Positions 8,215 to 15,736 of a stretch of DNA of 41,232 bases are shown here, piece by piece. The stretch spans positions 1 to 41,232 of IMG/VR virus record IMGVR_UViG_3300046740_000426. The stretch is one strand, 5' to 3'. The notes under the pieces were generated by a model. That model searched no databases. It was not told the DNA's origin and saw nothing but the letters and a program-made list of their open reading frames with translations. Origin of the DNA: a virus. Numbering within the stretch: position 1 is the stretch's first letter; the number at the start of each line of letters is the position of its first letter. The position numbers and the translations under genes were made by a program.

Positions 8215-9954
8215 GTGCAGTTCCCGAGCGCAGTCTCCCAGGTTCCCGGCTTCTGGCGGATCTTCGGCCACTCCTACCTGGAGAACCAGCTCGGCACGGC
8301 TGACCAGACGGGCCGGCCGGACGGCATCTTCAGCGACATCATGTCCGTGCTGTCCAATGAGAAGCAGAACTGGGCGGTCACCGGCTCCGAGGTGATGAAG
8401 CAGGGCGTCTCGCAGGGTGGCTACGCCCGGCTGCTACAGGCCGTACCCGGTGCGATCCGGGGTGCCCCGTACGTGTCCAACGGTGGTGCGTCGCTGATCT
8501 GCTGGGGCATCAACGACATGGGCAAGTCGGGAACGGGCGCCACGTTCCTGTCGGCCTACATCGACGCGATGCGCACCTGCATCAGCCGGATGCGGATGGC
8601 GTCGATCAAGGAGAACTCGGACGCCTCGGTCTCCTATGGCGCCGGTTTCACCCTGGCGACGACCTCGAAGGAGTGGACGTCCGGGGTCGACTACCGGACC
8701 GCTACCGCTACGACGAACGCCAACTTCACGATCACGCTGCCGGCCGACTACGACGGCTCCCCGGTCGTCCTGTGCTTCAACGGGATCGTCAACGGCGGCC
8801 AGGGCACGTTCTCTGGCACCGCGGGCGTGACGGGCACGTTCTCCACCTCGGCGATCATCCCCTCGTCGGAGGCGTCCCACGCGCCCCGCATCAAGCGGAT
8901 CACCAACCTCACCGCGGCGAACGCCGGACAGACGATCATCTTCACGGTCAACGCCATCGACGCGTCCGGCTCAGTCGATTTCGACTGCTGGTGGATCGAG
9001 GCCGCGAATCCGCCGCCGGTTATCGTGATGGACATCGTCCGGTTGAACTCGCTGGGCTACAGCGGCTTCGCGCAGTTGTCCGGCAACTCGGTGGCCGTCA
9101 ACGACGCCCTGGTCGGCACATGGAACGACGCGCTGTACCGGATGTGCGCCGAGTTCGACCCGATGGTCCAGGTCGCCTACTGCGACGCCGCAGTGAACAA
9201 GAACGCGTCCTACCTGTGGTCGGTCGACGGCACGCACCCGACCGAGTTCGGGTCGGCGGCGCTGGCCGACGCCATCTACGCGGCGGTCCGGCAGCTCGGT
9301 ACGGCCACAGGCAAGATGACACCGGCCGCGTACATCAATCCGCCGGCACCCCGCGGCGGCTCGCTGCTGCGGCTGCACCGTCCGGGCGGCGCAAACTACT
9401 ACACCTCCGAGTACGACTTCATCGGCGCCGCATACACGATGGTGTCCGGCGACATGTTCGCCATCCCGTTCCAGGCGACCTATCCGCGGCTGCGGATCCA
9501 GGGCTTCGCCTGTGAGGTCACCACGGCCATGTCGACTACGGCCGGCACGATTCGGTGGGGTCTCTACGACGACCCGGGCCAGTCGGGCTACCCGTTCAGC
9601 CTGATGACGGAACTGACCTCTGGCGGGGCGTTCTCGCTGGGGACCACGACGGGCGTGAAGACCAGCCCGGCGCCGGCCGCCGCGGGCAGCATCGACAAGC
9701 CGATCGATCCGGGCATCTTCTGGCTGGTCATGGAGATCACGGCGATCGGCTCGCCCACCGGCGCCCTGCGGACCCTGTCGGGCAAGAACCTGCTCCTGCC
9801 CAACGTGACCACGACCGGGCTGCCGTTGACGACGAACACCGGGTTCATGGGCTACAAGCTGACCGGCCAGGGCACCGGCGTGTTGCCGTCGTCGTTCCCG
9901 ACCGGCGGGGTGCTGTCGGATAACTGCCCGTACATCGGCTTCAAATTCCAGTGA
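8215..9954 (+). CDS. SGNH-hydrolase fibre-like protein
   Basis: A 579-aa protein from GTG 8215, behind ACGGAGGTCT. The first ~365 residues look like an SGNH/GDSL hydrolase: block I RIFGHSYLEN with Ser20, block III CWGIND with Asn100, block V DGTHP with Asp338 and His341; an Ig-like insertion lies around residues 140-260. Catalytic residues appear intact, although the usual GDS is GHS. The C-terminal part (residues 370-579) has IRWGLYDD and DPGIFWLVME, motifs typical of beta-rich fibre-tip domains. Together this suggests a surface fibre that removes acyl groups from cell-envelope glycans or binds them. Its place between connector genes is odd; a head fibre is possible. Confidence 0.8.
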   Translation: MQFPSAVSQVPGFWRIFGHSYLENQLGTADQTGRPDGIFSDIMSVLSNEKQNWAVTGSEVMKQGVSQGGYARLLQAVPGAIRGAPYVSNGGASLICWGINDMGKSGTGATFLSAYIDAMRTCISRMRMASIKENSDASVSYGAGFTLATTSKEWTSGVDYRTATATTNANFTITLPADYDGSPVVLCFNGIVNGGQGTFSGTAGVTGTFSTSAIIPSSEASHAPRIKRITNLTAANAGQTIIFTVNAIDASGSVDFDCWWIEAANPPPVIVMDIVRLNSLGYSGFAQLSGNSVAVNDALVGTWNDALYRMCAEFDPMVQVAYCDAAVNKNASYLWSVDGTHPTEFGSAALADAIYAAVRQLGTATGKMTPAAYINPPAPRGGSLLRLHRPGGANYYTSEYDFIGAAYTMVSGDMFAIPFQATYPRLRIQGFACEVTTAMSTTAGTIRWGLYDDPGQSGYPFSLMTELTSGGAFSLGTTTGVKTSPAPAAAGSIDKPIDPGIFWLVMEITAIGSPTGALRTLSGKNLLLPNVTTTGLPLTTNTGFMGYKLTGQGTGVLPSSFPTGGVLSDNCPYIGFKFQ

Positions 9955-9969
9955 GGTAGGAGGCACGCC

Positions 9970-10512
9970 ATGTCCGGTACCTACCTATCCGAGTCGATCA
10001 GTCCGTTCGCGGTCGCGAGCCGCGCGACGAACACCTTCACCACGAAGCAGGACGTCACCCCAGCCTTCCTGCCGGTGATCACCGCCGGGAAGTTGGGTCC
10101 TGGCACACAGATCAGCATCCGCGCGAGCGGCCGGTACTCGACGACGGGCACGCCGAACCTGACGCTGGGGTTCTGGCACGGCACCCGCGCCGGCTCCATC
10201 ACCGGTGACGTGGCCCTCTCCAGCGTCATCGCCACGGCCACGGCGACGCTGTGGCCGTGGGACATGTGGTGGGACGGGATATGCACCGCCCCGGGCACGT
10301 CGGGCACCCTGCTCGGCATGGGCGGCCTTCAGCTCGGCGCGTCGCTGACGACCTACAACGCCGAGGTGCCGATCCCGATCACCGACGCTCTGTGCACCGT
10401 CACCCTGGACACCACGATCGAACGGGCGATCGGTGTCTCTGCGACATGGTCCGCGTCGTCCGTGTCCAACGAGGTCCGGGTCTATTACCACCGGGTCCTG
10501 ATCTACAACTGA
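9970..10512 (+). CDS. Predicted beta-sandwich virion protein
   Basis: A 180-aa protein with a strong AGGTAGGAGG site before ATG 9970. It is nearly all beta-forming Thr/Ser/Val/Gly sequence, with a Trp cluster (TLWPWDMWWDG) and a C-terminal strand EVRVYYHRVLIYN. It resembles small actinophage decoration or fibre-associated domains. Located between the SGNH fibre and the repeat protein, it is probably part of the same surface assembly. No named family is assigned. Confidence 0.75.
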   Translation: MSGTYLSESISPFAVASRATNTFTTKQDVTPAFLPVITAGKLGPGTQISIRASGRYSTTGTPNLTLGFWHGTRAGSITGDVALSSVIATATATLWPWDMWWDGICTAPGTSGTLLGMGGLQLGASLTTYNAEVPIPITDALCTVTLDTTIERAIGVSATWSASSVSNEVRVYYHRVLIYN

Positions 10513-10522
10513 GGGCGGCGCC

Positions 10523-12364
10523 GTGCCCCGGTCGAACCAGCCCGACGTCCCGCTCTGGTTGCTGCGGGCGGTCATCGCCTCGCGGCAGCCTCACAGTCCG
10601 GCGCCCTTGGCCGGCGGCCCGTTCTCGCGCACCGACCTGTTGCAGGCCATCACCGGCACGAGCGGCAACTTCGGCACCGGCAACTTCACCACCGGCAGCT
10701 TCACCCCGCCGTCGAGCTCGCTGCTGGTCGTCGGCGTCGGGTTCATCGAGAACAACGGCACCACGACCGACCCGGCGAGTTCGATTACGCTGTCCGGCGG
10801 CGGCCTGACCTGGACGCCCGGCCCGTCGATCAGTTCCTCGCCGACGAGCTTCCCGACAGCGGCGAAGATCTTCACCGCGCCGGTGAGTTCCGGCTCGTCG
10901 ATGACCCTGACCGTCGGCTCCGGCGGGCGCACCGCCGGCATGTACGCCGTCTCGGTGGTCGCCTACACCGGCTACGACACCGGCACCCCGACCGGTACAA
11001 CTGCGACCGGCCAGCAGAACGGCGGTTTCTCCGGCCCGCCCACCCCGGCCTCGATCACGCTGTCCGCGGGCCCGGCGAGCACGTCGGAAGTGTTCGCCGC
11101 CGTGGCGATGAACAAGAGCGTCCTCGGGGTCACGCCCGGCAGTTCGCCGACCGTGTACACCGAGATCCACGACGGGATGGAGAACACCGACTGGGGCGGC
11201 CTCGAATCTGAGGCCCGGTCGGGTTCCACATCGACCTCGGTCAGCTGGGACGACCTGCGGTCCGGCGCGGGCGCGCTGTTCAACTTCGCCGCCGTCGCGA
11301 TCGAGATTCGCGCCGCATCCGGCGGCGGCACCACCAACGGCACAGCCACGCTCGCCGGAGCAGGCGCGGCCACGGCCGTCGCAGTCCAGGTGGCGAGTTC
11401 ATCGCCGGCCGGCGCAGGCACGACTACCGCCGCGGCGACACAGGCCGCCGGCTCCTCTCCGGCCGGCGCGGGTGTGCTCACCGCGGCCGCAACGGTCATC
11501 GCCGCCGGCAGCGCATCCCTGGCTGGGACCGGCGCGGTCACGGCCGTCGTCAGACAGATCGCCGGATCTGCGCCAGCCGGCGCGGGCGCGCTCGCAGCCG
11601 CCGGCGTCCAGGGTTCCGGCTCGGCCCTAGCCGGCGCGGGCGTCGTATCGGCGCTGGTGGTACAGCAGGCCACCGCTGCTCTGACCGGAGCGGGAACGCT
11701 GGCCGCGAACGCGGGCGGCACCGTACCCGGCACGGCCACGTTGGCCGGCGCGGGCGCGGTCACCGCGGCAGTAGTTCAGCGGGCCGGCGCATCCCCGACC
11801 GGGGCCGGCGCCGTGGCCGCGGTCGTCACGCAGCAGGCCACCGTTCTATCGGCCGGCGCGGGCACGCTGGCGGCAACCGTCGTCCAGCAGGCCACCGCGT
11901 CCTCGGCCGGCGCCGGCATACTCACTGCCGGCGCCGCTGGCACGGTCACCGGCGCTGCCGTCATCGCCGGCGCGGGTGCGCTGAGCGCCGTTGCTGTCCA
12001 GCGGGCCGCCGCGAGTCCGGCGGGCGCCGGCTCGCTCGCCGCGACGGGAGCCGTCACCGGAACCGCCGCGCTGGCCGGCGCCGGCGCGCTGACCGCGCTG
12101 GTCCGGCAGCAGGCCACCACCGCTATTGCCGGTGCGGGCAGCCTCACCGTCTCGGCGGGCGGCACCGTCACCGGCACCGCGTCACTCGCAGGCGCGGGCG
12201 CGGTAACGGCGACCGTCGGCGGTCGGATCACCTACCGCCCGTCCTCAGGTGTCACCACCAGGCCGAACAGCGGCATCACCGCTCGGCCTAACTCGGGAAC
12301 CACGACCAGGCCCGGCAGCGGCATCACGATTCGCCCGTTCACGACTACGACCCCGCGGCCCTGA
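10523..12364 (+). CDS. Repeat-rich fibre-like structural protein
   Basis: A 613-aa protein from GTG 10523. Residues 1-270 form a globular beta-rich head with Trp-containing strands (TSVSWDDLRSGAGALFNFAA), similar to galactose-binding-like folds. Residues ~274-567 consist of about 16 repeats of ~18 residues around [AS]xxAGAGxLTA, almost without charge. The C-terminus carries four to five 8-residue repeats of the form RPNSGITA, making it basic. The repeats probably form an extended rod or solenoid. It follows the SGNH fibre and beta-sandwich genes, so a surface-exposed shaft is the best guess; the Ser/Thr-rich surface would be a natural glycosylation target. Confidence 0.8.
   Translation: MPRSNQPDVPLWLLRAVIASRQPHSPAPLAGGPFSRTDLLQAITGTSGNFGTGNFTTGSFTPPSSSLLVVGVGFIENNGTTTDPASSITLSGGGLTWTPGPSISSSPTSFPTAAKIFTAPVSSGSSMTLTVGSGGRTAGMYAVSVVAYTGYDTGTPTGTTATGQQNGGFSGPPTPASITLSAGPASTSEVFAAVAMNKSVLGVTPGSSPTVYTEIHDGMENTDWGGLESEARSGSTSTSVSWDDLRSGAGALFNFAAVAIEIRAASGGGTTNGTATLAGAGAATAVAVQVASSSPAGAGTTTAAATQAAGSSPAGAGVLTAAATVIAAGSASLAGTGAVTAVVRQIAGSAPAGAGALAAAGVQGSGSALAGAGVVSALVVQQATAALTGAGTLAANAGGTVPGTATLAGAGAVTAAVVQRAGASPTGAGAVAAVVTQQATVLSAGAGTLAATVVQQATASSAGAGILTAGAAGTVTGAAVIAGAGALSAVAVQRAAASPAGAGSLAATGAVTGTAALAGAGALTALVRQQATTAIAGAGSLTVSAGGTVTGTASLAGAGAVTATVGGRITYRPSSGVTTRPNSGITARPNSGTTTRPGSGITIRPFTTTTPRP
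11343..12225 (+). repeat. About 16 tandem ~54-bp coding repeats
   Basis: In-frame degenerate tandem repeats with units of 17-19 codons, each containing a GCCGGCGCGGGC-like core that encodes AGAG, followed by LTA and a VVQQAT or GTVTG linker. Two linker types (VQxA and GTVxG) alternate irregularly, which suggests duplication of multi-unit blocks. Copy number could change by slippage or recombination. Confidence 0.9.
12235..12348 (+). repeat. 24-bp coding repeats (RPxSGxTx)
   Basis: The C-terminal coding region of the repeat protein holds successive 8-codon units: RPSSGVTT, RPNSGITA, RPNSGTTT, RPGSGITI. It gives a basic tail of evenly spaced Arg-Pro pairs, distinct from the neutral AGAG repeats before it, and might be an attachment or polysaccharide-binding segment. 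Confidence 0.85.
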
Positions 12365-12374
12365 TGGAGAGCAG

Positions 12375-12518
12375 ATGAGCGACGAACCCACGCCCGGCCC
12401 GGACCTTGAGCAAGCTCCCGGCTGGCAGGTGATCGACCCCGACGGCAACGTCGTCGACTCCGGCCCGATCGTCCAGCTCGAAGCCGTGGGCAACCCCGAC
12501 GGCGAAGAGCAGGAGTAG
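12375..12518 (+). CDS. 47-aa acidic small protein
   Basis: A 47-aa protein from ATG 12375, ending three bases before the next start. Strongly acidic, with a recognisable beta hairpin (WQVIDPDGNVVDSGPIVQL), a pattern seen in many small actinophage virion-cluster proteins. No function is known. The tight spacing with its neighbours supports it as a real gene. Confidence 0.6.
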   Translation: MSDEPTPGPDLEQAPGWQVIDPDGNVVDSGPIVQLEAVGNPDGEEQE

Positions 12519-12520
12519 CA

Positions 12521-12949
12521 ATGGCCGCCATCGACAACACGATGATCTCGAATCTTCTCAACTCGACTACACCGACCGGGGCGGCCGGGATCCCCGGCAC
12601 GTTCTCGGCGCTGGGTGGCACCGCGATGAAGGTCCGGCTCAACTCCACCGCGAGCACAGCTTCGGCCGCCGGTACGGAACTCACCGGCACGGGCTACACC
12701 GCCGGCGGCACCGCCGTACCGGCCGCGTCCGCGGCGTCGTCGGCGGGCAGCGCGGTGACCCTGCCCGCGACGTCGGCGCTGTCGTGGGTCAACGGCTCCG
12801 GCGGCGCGTGGTCGATCGTGTCGATGGACCTCACCAGCTCCGCAGGCACGCGGGCCTGGTTCGGCAGCTTCACCGGCCAGCCGATCTCCGTCGCGAACGG
12901 CAACACGTTCCAGATCGCTGTCGCCGGCGTATCGATCTCGCTGACCTAA
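12521..12949 (+). CDS. Predicted small tail/fibre beta protein
   Basis: A 142-aa protein. The layout (ISNLLNSTTPTG start, MKVRLNSTASTASAAGTEL, TGTGYTAGG, then strands ending VAGVSISLT) matches the Gp80-like small phage proteins that describe a non-enzymatic beta fold, often annotated as tail-fibre or decoration proteins. It closes the fibre-like island; its TAA stop lies directly before the next ATG. Confidence 0.7.
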   Translation: MAAIDNTMISNLLNSTTPTGAAGIPGTFSALGGTAMKVRLNSTASTASAAGTELTGTGYTAGGTAVPAASAASSAGSAVTLPATSALSWVNGSGGAWSIVSMDLTSSAGTRAWFGSFTGQPISVANGNTFQIAVAGVSISLT

Positions 12950-13354
12950 ATGGCCCGCGAGATCGTCCTCACCCGCGCCCGGGCCTTCGCCGAAACGGGC
13001 ATGTCGGATGCCTGCACGATCCGGCGCCGCACTGGCGAGACCACCGACCCGGTCACGGGCGTGGTCACCCCGACCTACCTGAGTCCGGACCCGTACGCAG
13101 GCAAGTGCCGGGTCCAGCAGCGGCCCGGCCCGTCTCGTCCGCATGAGGTCAGTGAGGACTTCGTGCTGATCGGCCGGCTGGAGATTCAGCTGCCGATGGC
13201 GGTGACCGGCCTGAAGGTGGCCGACGAGATCACGGTGACGGTGTCGACGCACGACCCGGACCTGGTCGGCCGGGTGTTCCTGATCCACGGCCTGGCACAT
13301 AAGACGGATGCGTCGTCGCGGCGTGTGGCGGTCACTGAGCGGACGGGGTTCTGA
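12950..13354 (+). CDS. Head closure/stopper protein (DUF6093-like)
   Basis: A 134-aa protein with the order typical of actinophage head-closure proteins: N-terminal helix REIVLTRARAFAETGMSD, CTIRRRTGETTDPVTG, a beta barrel with YAGKCRVQQRP, and VGRVFLIHGLAHKTDASSRR near the end. The predicted role is to seal the portal-adaptor complex after packaging and provide the tail docking face. The call uses similarity to DUF6093 recalled from family knowledge plus position; its stop overlaps the next start (TGATG). Confidence 0.8.
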   Translation: MAREIVLTRARAFAETGMSDACTIRRRTGETTDPVTGVVTPTYLSPDPYAGKCRVQQRPGPSRPHEVSEDFVLIGRLEIQLPMAVTGLKVADEITVTVSTHDPDLVGRVFLIHGLAHKTDASSRRVAVTERTGF

Positions 13355-13752
13355 TGCCGGTCTCGTCGATGAAGTTCGACGCCACTGAAGTGATCGAGCT
13401 CGCCGAGTTCCTGGCGCGTGCGCCGGGTGTCGCGGCGGCCGCGGTGAAGCCGACCGTGGCCCGTGGCGCCTACCAGATCAAGAAGGATGCGAAGAGTCGC
13501 GTCGCGGGCCTGCGGCACCTGCCGGCCTACCCGTCGTCGATCACCTACGACACCCATGCGAGCAGCTCTGCGGTCTGGGCGGACATCGGCCCGGAGAAAG
13601 GCCGCCGGCAGGGACCGCTGGGCAACATCGTCGAGTACGGGTCGCCGACCAGCGCGCCTCACCCGCACATGGCGCCGGCCGCAGAGGCGGAGCTACCGAA
13701 GTTCGCGGCCGTGCTCGAAACGATCGCGGCGAAGGCGACCGGTCTCGGATGA
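13354..13752 (+). CDS. HK97 gp10-like tail-joining protein
   Basis: A 132-aa protein. The C-terminal half GNIVEYGSPTSAPHPHMAPA is the hallmark of HK97-gp10-like neck proteins, and the N-terminal helix KPTVARGAYQIKKDAKSRV also fits. It is predicted to lie at the head-tail joint. ATGA overlap with the next gene (13749-13752). Confidence 0.87.
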   Translation: MPVSSMKFDATEVIELAEFLARAPGVAAAAVKPTVARGAYQIKKDAKSRVAGLRHLPAYPSSITYDTHASSSAVWADIGPEKGRRQGPLGNIVEYGSPTSAPHPHMAPAAEAELPKFAAVLETIAAKATGLG

Positions 13753-14162
13753 GCACGATCCAGGCCCACGCCGACGCCGGGCTGAACCTGCTGCGCACCG
13801 ACGCGCAGTTGACGGTATTTGACGGCAGGGTCGGTGACAGCCCGCCGGACCACTACGTGGTCGTCCACTCCTTCCGCCAACTTCCGTCAGGTCTCGTCGA
13901 GCCCGACAAGATCAAGCTCAACGGCCGGTCGACGGTCGTGGACATGCGGTTCTACTGCCACTGTGTCGGCCGCACCGAGATGGCCGCACGGGCCATCGCC
14001 GGCCGCGTGGAAGACCTGCTGCTCGACGTGACGCTGATCGTCGGGAGCCGGACGTGTCTGCCGTTGCGGTGGATCGAGGGTCAGCCGCCGACGCGCAACG
14101 AGGACACGCTGGCGCCGTCCTTCGACCAGGTCGACGTGTACGGCTTTCAGAGCTCGGGCTGA
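13749..14162 (+). CDS. Tail terminator protein
   Basis: A 137-aa protein in the position and of the size of tail terminators, which cap the tail tube and set its end. Segments fit: a helical start (ADAGLNLLRTDAQLTVF), a strand pair DHYVVVHSF / VVDMRFYCHCVG, helix MAARAIAGRVEDLLLD, and a C-terminal strand FDQVDVYGFQS. The family call is by position and fold pattern. Its last 16 bases overlap a gene on the opposite strand. Confidence 0.75.
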   Translation: MSTIQAHADAGLNLLRTDAQLTVFDGRVGDSPPDHYVVVHSFRQLPSGLVEPDKIKLNGRSTVVDMRFYCHCVGRTEMAARAIAGRVEDLLLDVTLIVGSRTCLPLRWIEGQPPTRNEDTLAPSFDQVDVYGFQSSG

Positions 14163-14416
14163 TCCTCGGCGTGCTCGCGCGCCCATCGGCGCCGGTCACT
14201 ATAGGCGATCGCGGTGAGGATGCCGAAGACGATCGCGCCGATGGCGAAGCCGCCGATCGCGGCCATGTCCGTGTTGTCGCCGGCAGACCGGGCGAACAGG
14301 CCGAACGCCGCGAAGCCCCACAGGATCCGGATGCTCCGCCACTGGATCGACCACGAGCGGACGGGCATGCGCAGCGGCTCGTCGTGCTCGGCCTTGTCGC
14401 TCTGCGTGTCATTCAC
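14147..14416 (-). CDS. Membrane protein, moron-like
   Basis: An 89-aa protein read against the structural operon, starting at GTG 14416. After a charged N-terminus (NDTQSDKAEHDEPL) come two hydrophobic helices, about residues 30-42 (ILWGFAAFGLF) and 52-70 (AAIGGFAIGAIVFGILTAI), and a charged C-terminal tail. It fills the only large gap in the tail operon and has its own -10 box TACAGT seven bases before the start codon, the pattern of a leaderless mRNA. This is what a lysogeny-expressed moron looks like; superinfection exclusion is a reasonable but untested guess. A longer form from upstream starts is less likely. Confidence 0.65.
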   Translation of the reverse strand: MNDTQSDKAEHDEPLRMPVRSWSIQWRSIRILWGFAAFGLFARSAGDNTDMAAIGGFAIGAIVFGILTAIAYSDRRRWAREHAEDQPEL

Positions 14417-14423
14417 GGCGAGC

Positions 14424-14429
14424 ACTGTA
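14424..14429 (-). promoter_or_regulatory. Leaderless-type promoter of moron gene
   Basis: On the minus strand, TACAGT (TANNNT -10) sits exactly seven bases before GTG 14416, so transcription would start at or next to the start codon. The -35 side is weak (GTGATC with 16-bp spacing). Confidence 0.55.
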
Positions 14430-14497
14430 CGCCCCGCATGCACGAGATCACCGTCCGCTGATCGGCGGACTGTCCACATCCACCGAAAGGCAGCGCC

Positions 14498-14830
14498 ATG
14501 ACGCTGATGGTGCCCCAGTCGGTCGTCACGACCGGCACGACTCCAACGCCGATCACGCCGACGGCCTCGGACACGATCAACGGCTCGACCGCCGGCACCG
14601 ATGGTTGGAACCTGCGGGTCATCACGACCGGCACCTTGTCCAACATCTCGGTGCTTGACCCGAACTTCACCATCCAGGGCAACCCGGGAACGGTCACAGC
14701 GCTCGCGGCGCCGGCTACCGGCGTGCGGATGTTGCTTGTCCCGAAGTCAGCGATTAATCCAGCGACCGGCCTCGTCACGATCACGTCGTCCTCGCAGGCC
14801 GGCATGACCTACGAGCTGTACATCGCCTGA
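14498..14830 (+). CDS. Predicted beta-rich virion protein
   Basis: A 110-aa protein with a GAAAGG site before ATG 14498. Thr/Val/Ile-rich strands (TPTPITPTASDTINGST, LSNISVLDPNFTIQG) and a C-terminal AGMTYELYIA strand point to a single Ig-like or jelly-roll domain. It lies between the tail terminator and tail tube genes, so a tail-associated decoration protein is plausible. Family not recognised. Confidence 0.75.
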   Translation: MTLMVPQSVVTTGTTPTPITPTASDTINGSTAGTDGWNLRVITTGTLSNISVLDPNFTIQGNPGTVTALAAPATGVRMLLVPKSAINPATGLVTITSSSQAGMTYELYIA

Positions 14831-15147
14831 TGTCCGCCTTCTGGATTGCCGACGCCACCGGCGTACACGCCCTGATCGAGGGCGACGAACAACAAGAGAC
14901 GTGGGTCGGCCTGCGCGGCTGGCACGTCGCTAGCCCACCGAGCTCTGCCGATCAGGTCCGGGTCGTCAACGGTGACCTCTTCGGCTGTGTCCCCTTCGCG
15001 GCCCTCGCCGACGGCTGGGCCGATCTCGGCTGGAAGCCCGGACCGCCGCCCGAGCCCGTCGACCTGACGCGTGATCCGGCCCCCGCTCCGACCGCCGAAC
15101 CGCCCAAGCCAAAGACCAAGACCGCCGGAAAGACCGAGGAGAAGTAG
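14830..15147 (+). CDS. Hypothetical protein with basic tail
   Basis: A 105-aa protein starting at ATG 14830 (TGATG overlap). It has a small globular N-terminal domain (FWIADATGVHALIEGDEQQE, then a GDLFGCVPFAALADGW segment) and a Pro/Lys-rich disordered C-terminus (EPPKPKTKTAGKTEEK). It ends three bases before the tail tube gene. Tail-assembly role is assumed from position only. Confidence 0.7.
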   Translation: MSAFWIADATGVHALIEGDEQQETWVGLRGWHVASPPSSADQVRVVNGDLFGCVPFAALADGWADLGWKPGPPPEPVDLTRDPAPAPTAEPPKPKTKTAGKTEEK

Positions 15148-15150
15148 CCC

Positions 15151-15633
15151 ATGGCCGACATCGTCAGTGATGGCTTTACCCGTGTCGCCTGGGTGACGAC
15201 CATCGCGTCCATCGCCCTTCCGACCACCACCGAGCTGAACGCCGGCATCCTGCTGCACGACGTGATGACCTCGGACGGTTTCACCGGCTTCCAGGCGGAT
15301 ACCGCCGCGGTGCCGACGTCCAAGTTCTCCAGCACGTTCGATACGAGCCAGCCGGGCCGGATCAGCTTCTCCGGCACCATGCTCCGGTTCTGCAAGCAGG
15401 CCTCCGGCGACACGGTGTTCACCACGCTGTACGCCAAGGGTGTCGCCGGGTTCGTGGTCGTACGCCGCTCCCTCGCCGCGACGACGGCGTGGGCGTCCGC
15501 CCAGGCCATCGAGGTGTATCCGACGGTCACTGGCCAGGGCCGCAAGCTCGACCCCGAGCCGAACACCCTGGAGCGCTGGGAGTCGCCGCTGATGTTCTCC
15601 CTCACGCCGAACCTCGCCGCGGCCGTCGCCTGA
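15151..15633 (+). CDS. Major tail tube protein
   Basis: A 160-aa protein in the tail tube position before the frameshifted chaperones and followed by a strong terminator, as expected for a highly expressed gene. Features of actinophage tube proteins: ADIVSDGFTRVAWVTTIAS, PTTTELNAGILL, a STFDTSQPGRISFSGTMLRF strand region and GVAGFVVVRR. The subunits are predicted to stack as hexameric rings. Confidence 0.88.
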   Translation: MADIVSDGFTRVAWVTTIASIALPTTTELNAGILLHDVMTSDGFTGFQADTAAVPTSKFSSTFDTSQPGRISFSGTMLRFCKQASGDTVFTTLYAKGVAGFVVVRRSLAATTAWASAQAIEVYPTVTGQGRKLDPEPNTLERWESPLMFSLTPNLAAAVA

Positions 15634-15647
15634 TCCTCCACCTCTGC

Positions 15648-15673
15648 GCCGCCTCCGACCGGGGCGGCTTTTT
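15648..15673 (+). terminator. Intrinsic terminator after tail tube
   Basis: An 8-bp stem (15648-15655 with 15661-15668, one G-U pair) with a 5-nt loop, followed directly by five T's (15669-15673). Classic Rho-independent terminator. Confidence 0.85.
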
Positions 15674-15676
15674 GCT

Positions 15677-15708
15677 GCCCGGCCGGCGCCACCCGACGCC
15701 GGCCGGGC
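15677..15708 (+). terminator. Second, backup hairpin
   Basis: A perfect 12-bp GC stem (arm GCCCGGCCGGCG, 15677-15688 with 15697-15708) and an 8-nt loop, four bases beyond the T run of the first terminator. No T run follows. Likely a backup or RNA-stability element between tail tube and chaperone genes. Confidence 0.65.
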
Positions 15709-15736
15709 GCCCATCGGGTATCGGGTGAGGAGCACC

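Noticed and set aside
11343-12225. CRISPR array
   Set aside because: Repeats are degenerate, in frame and contiguous without unique spacers; they encode protein repeats.
14054-14461. 135-codon plus-strand frame in the gap after the tail terminator
   Set aside because: Charged shadow sequence without motif; the minus-strand membrane protein has helices and its own promoter.
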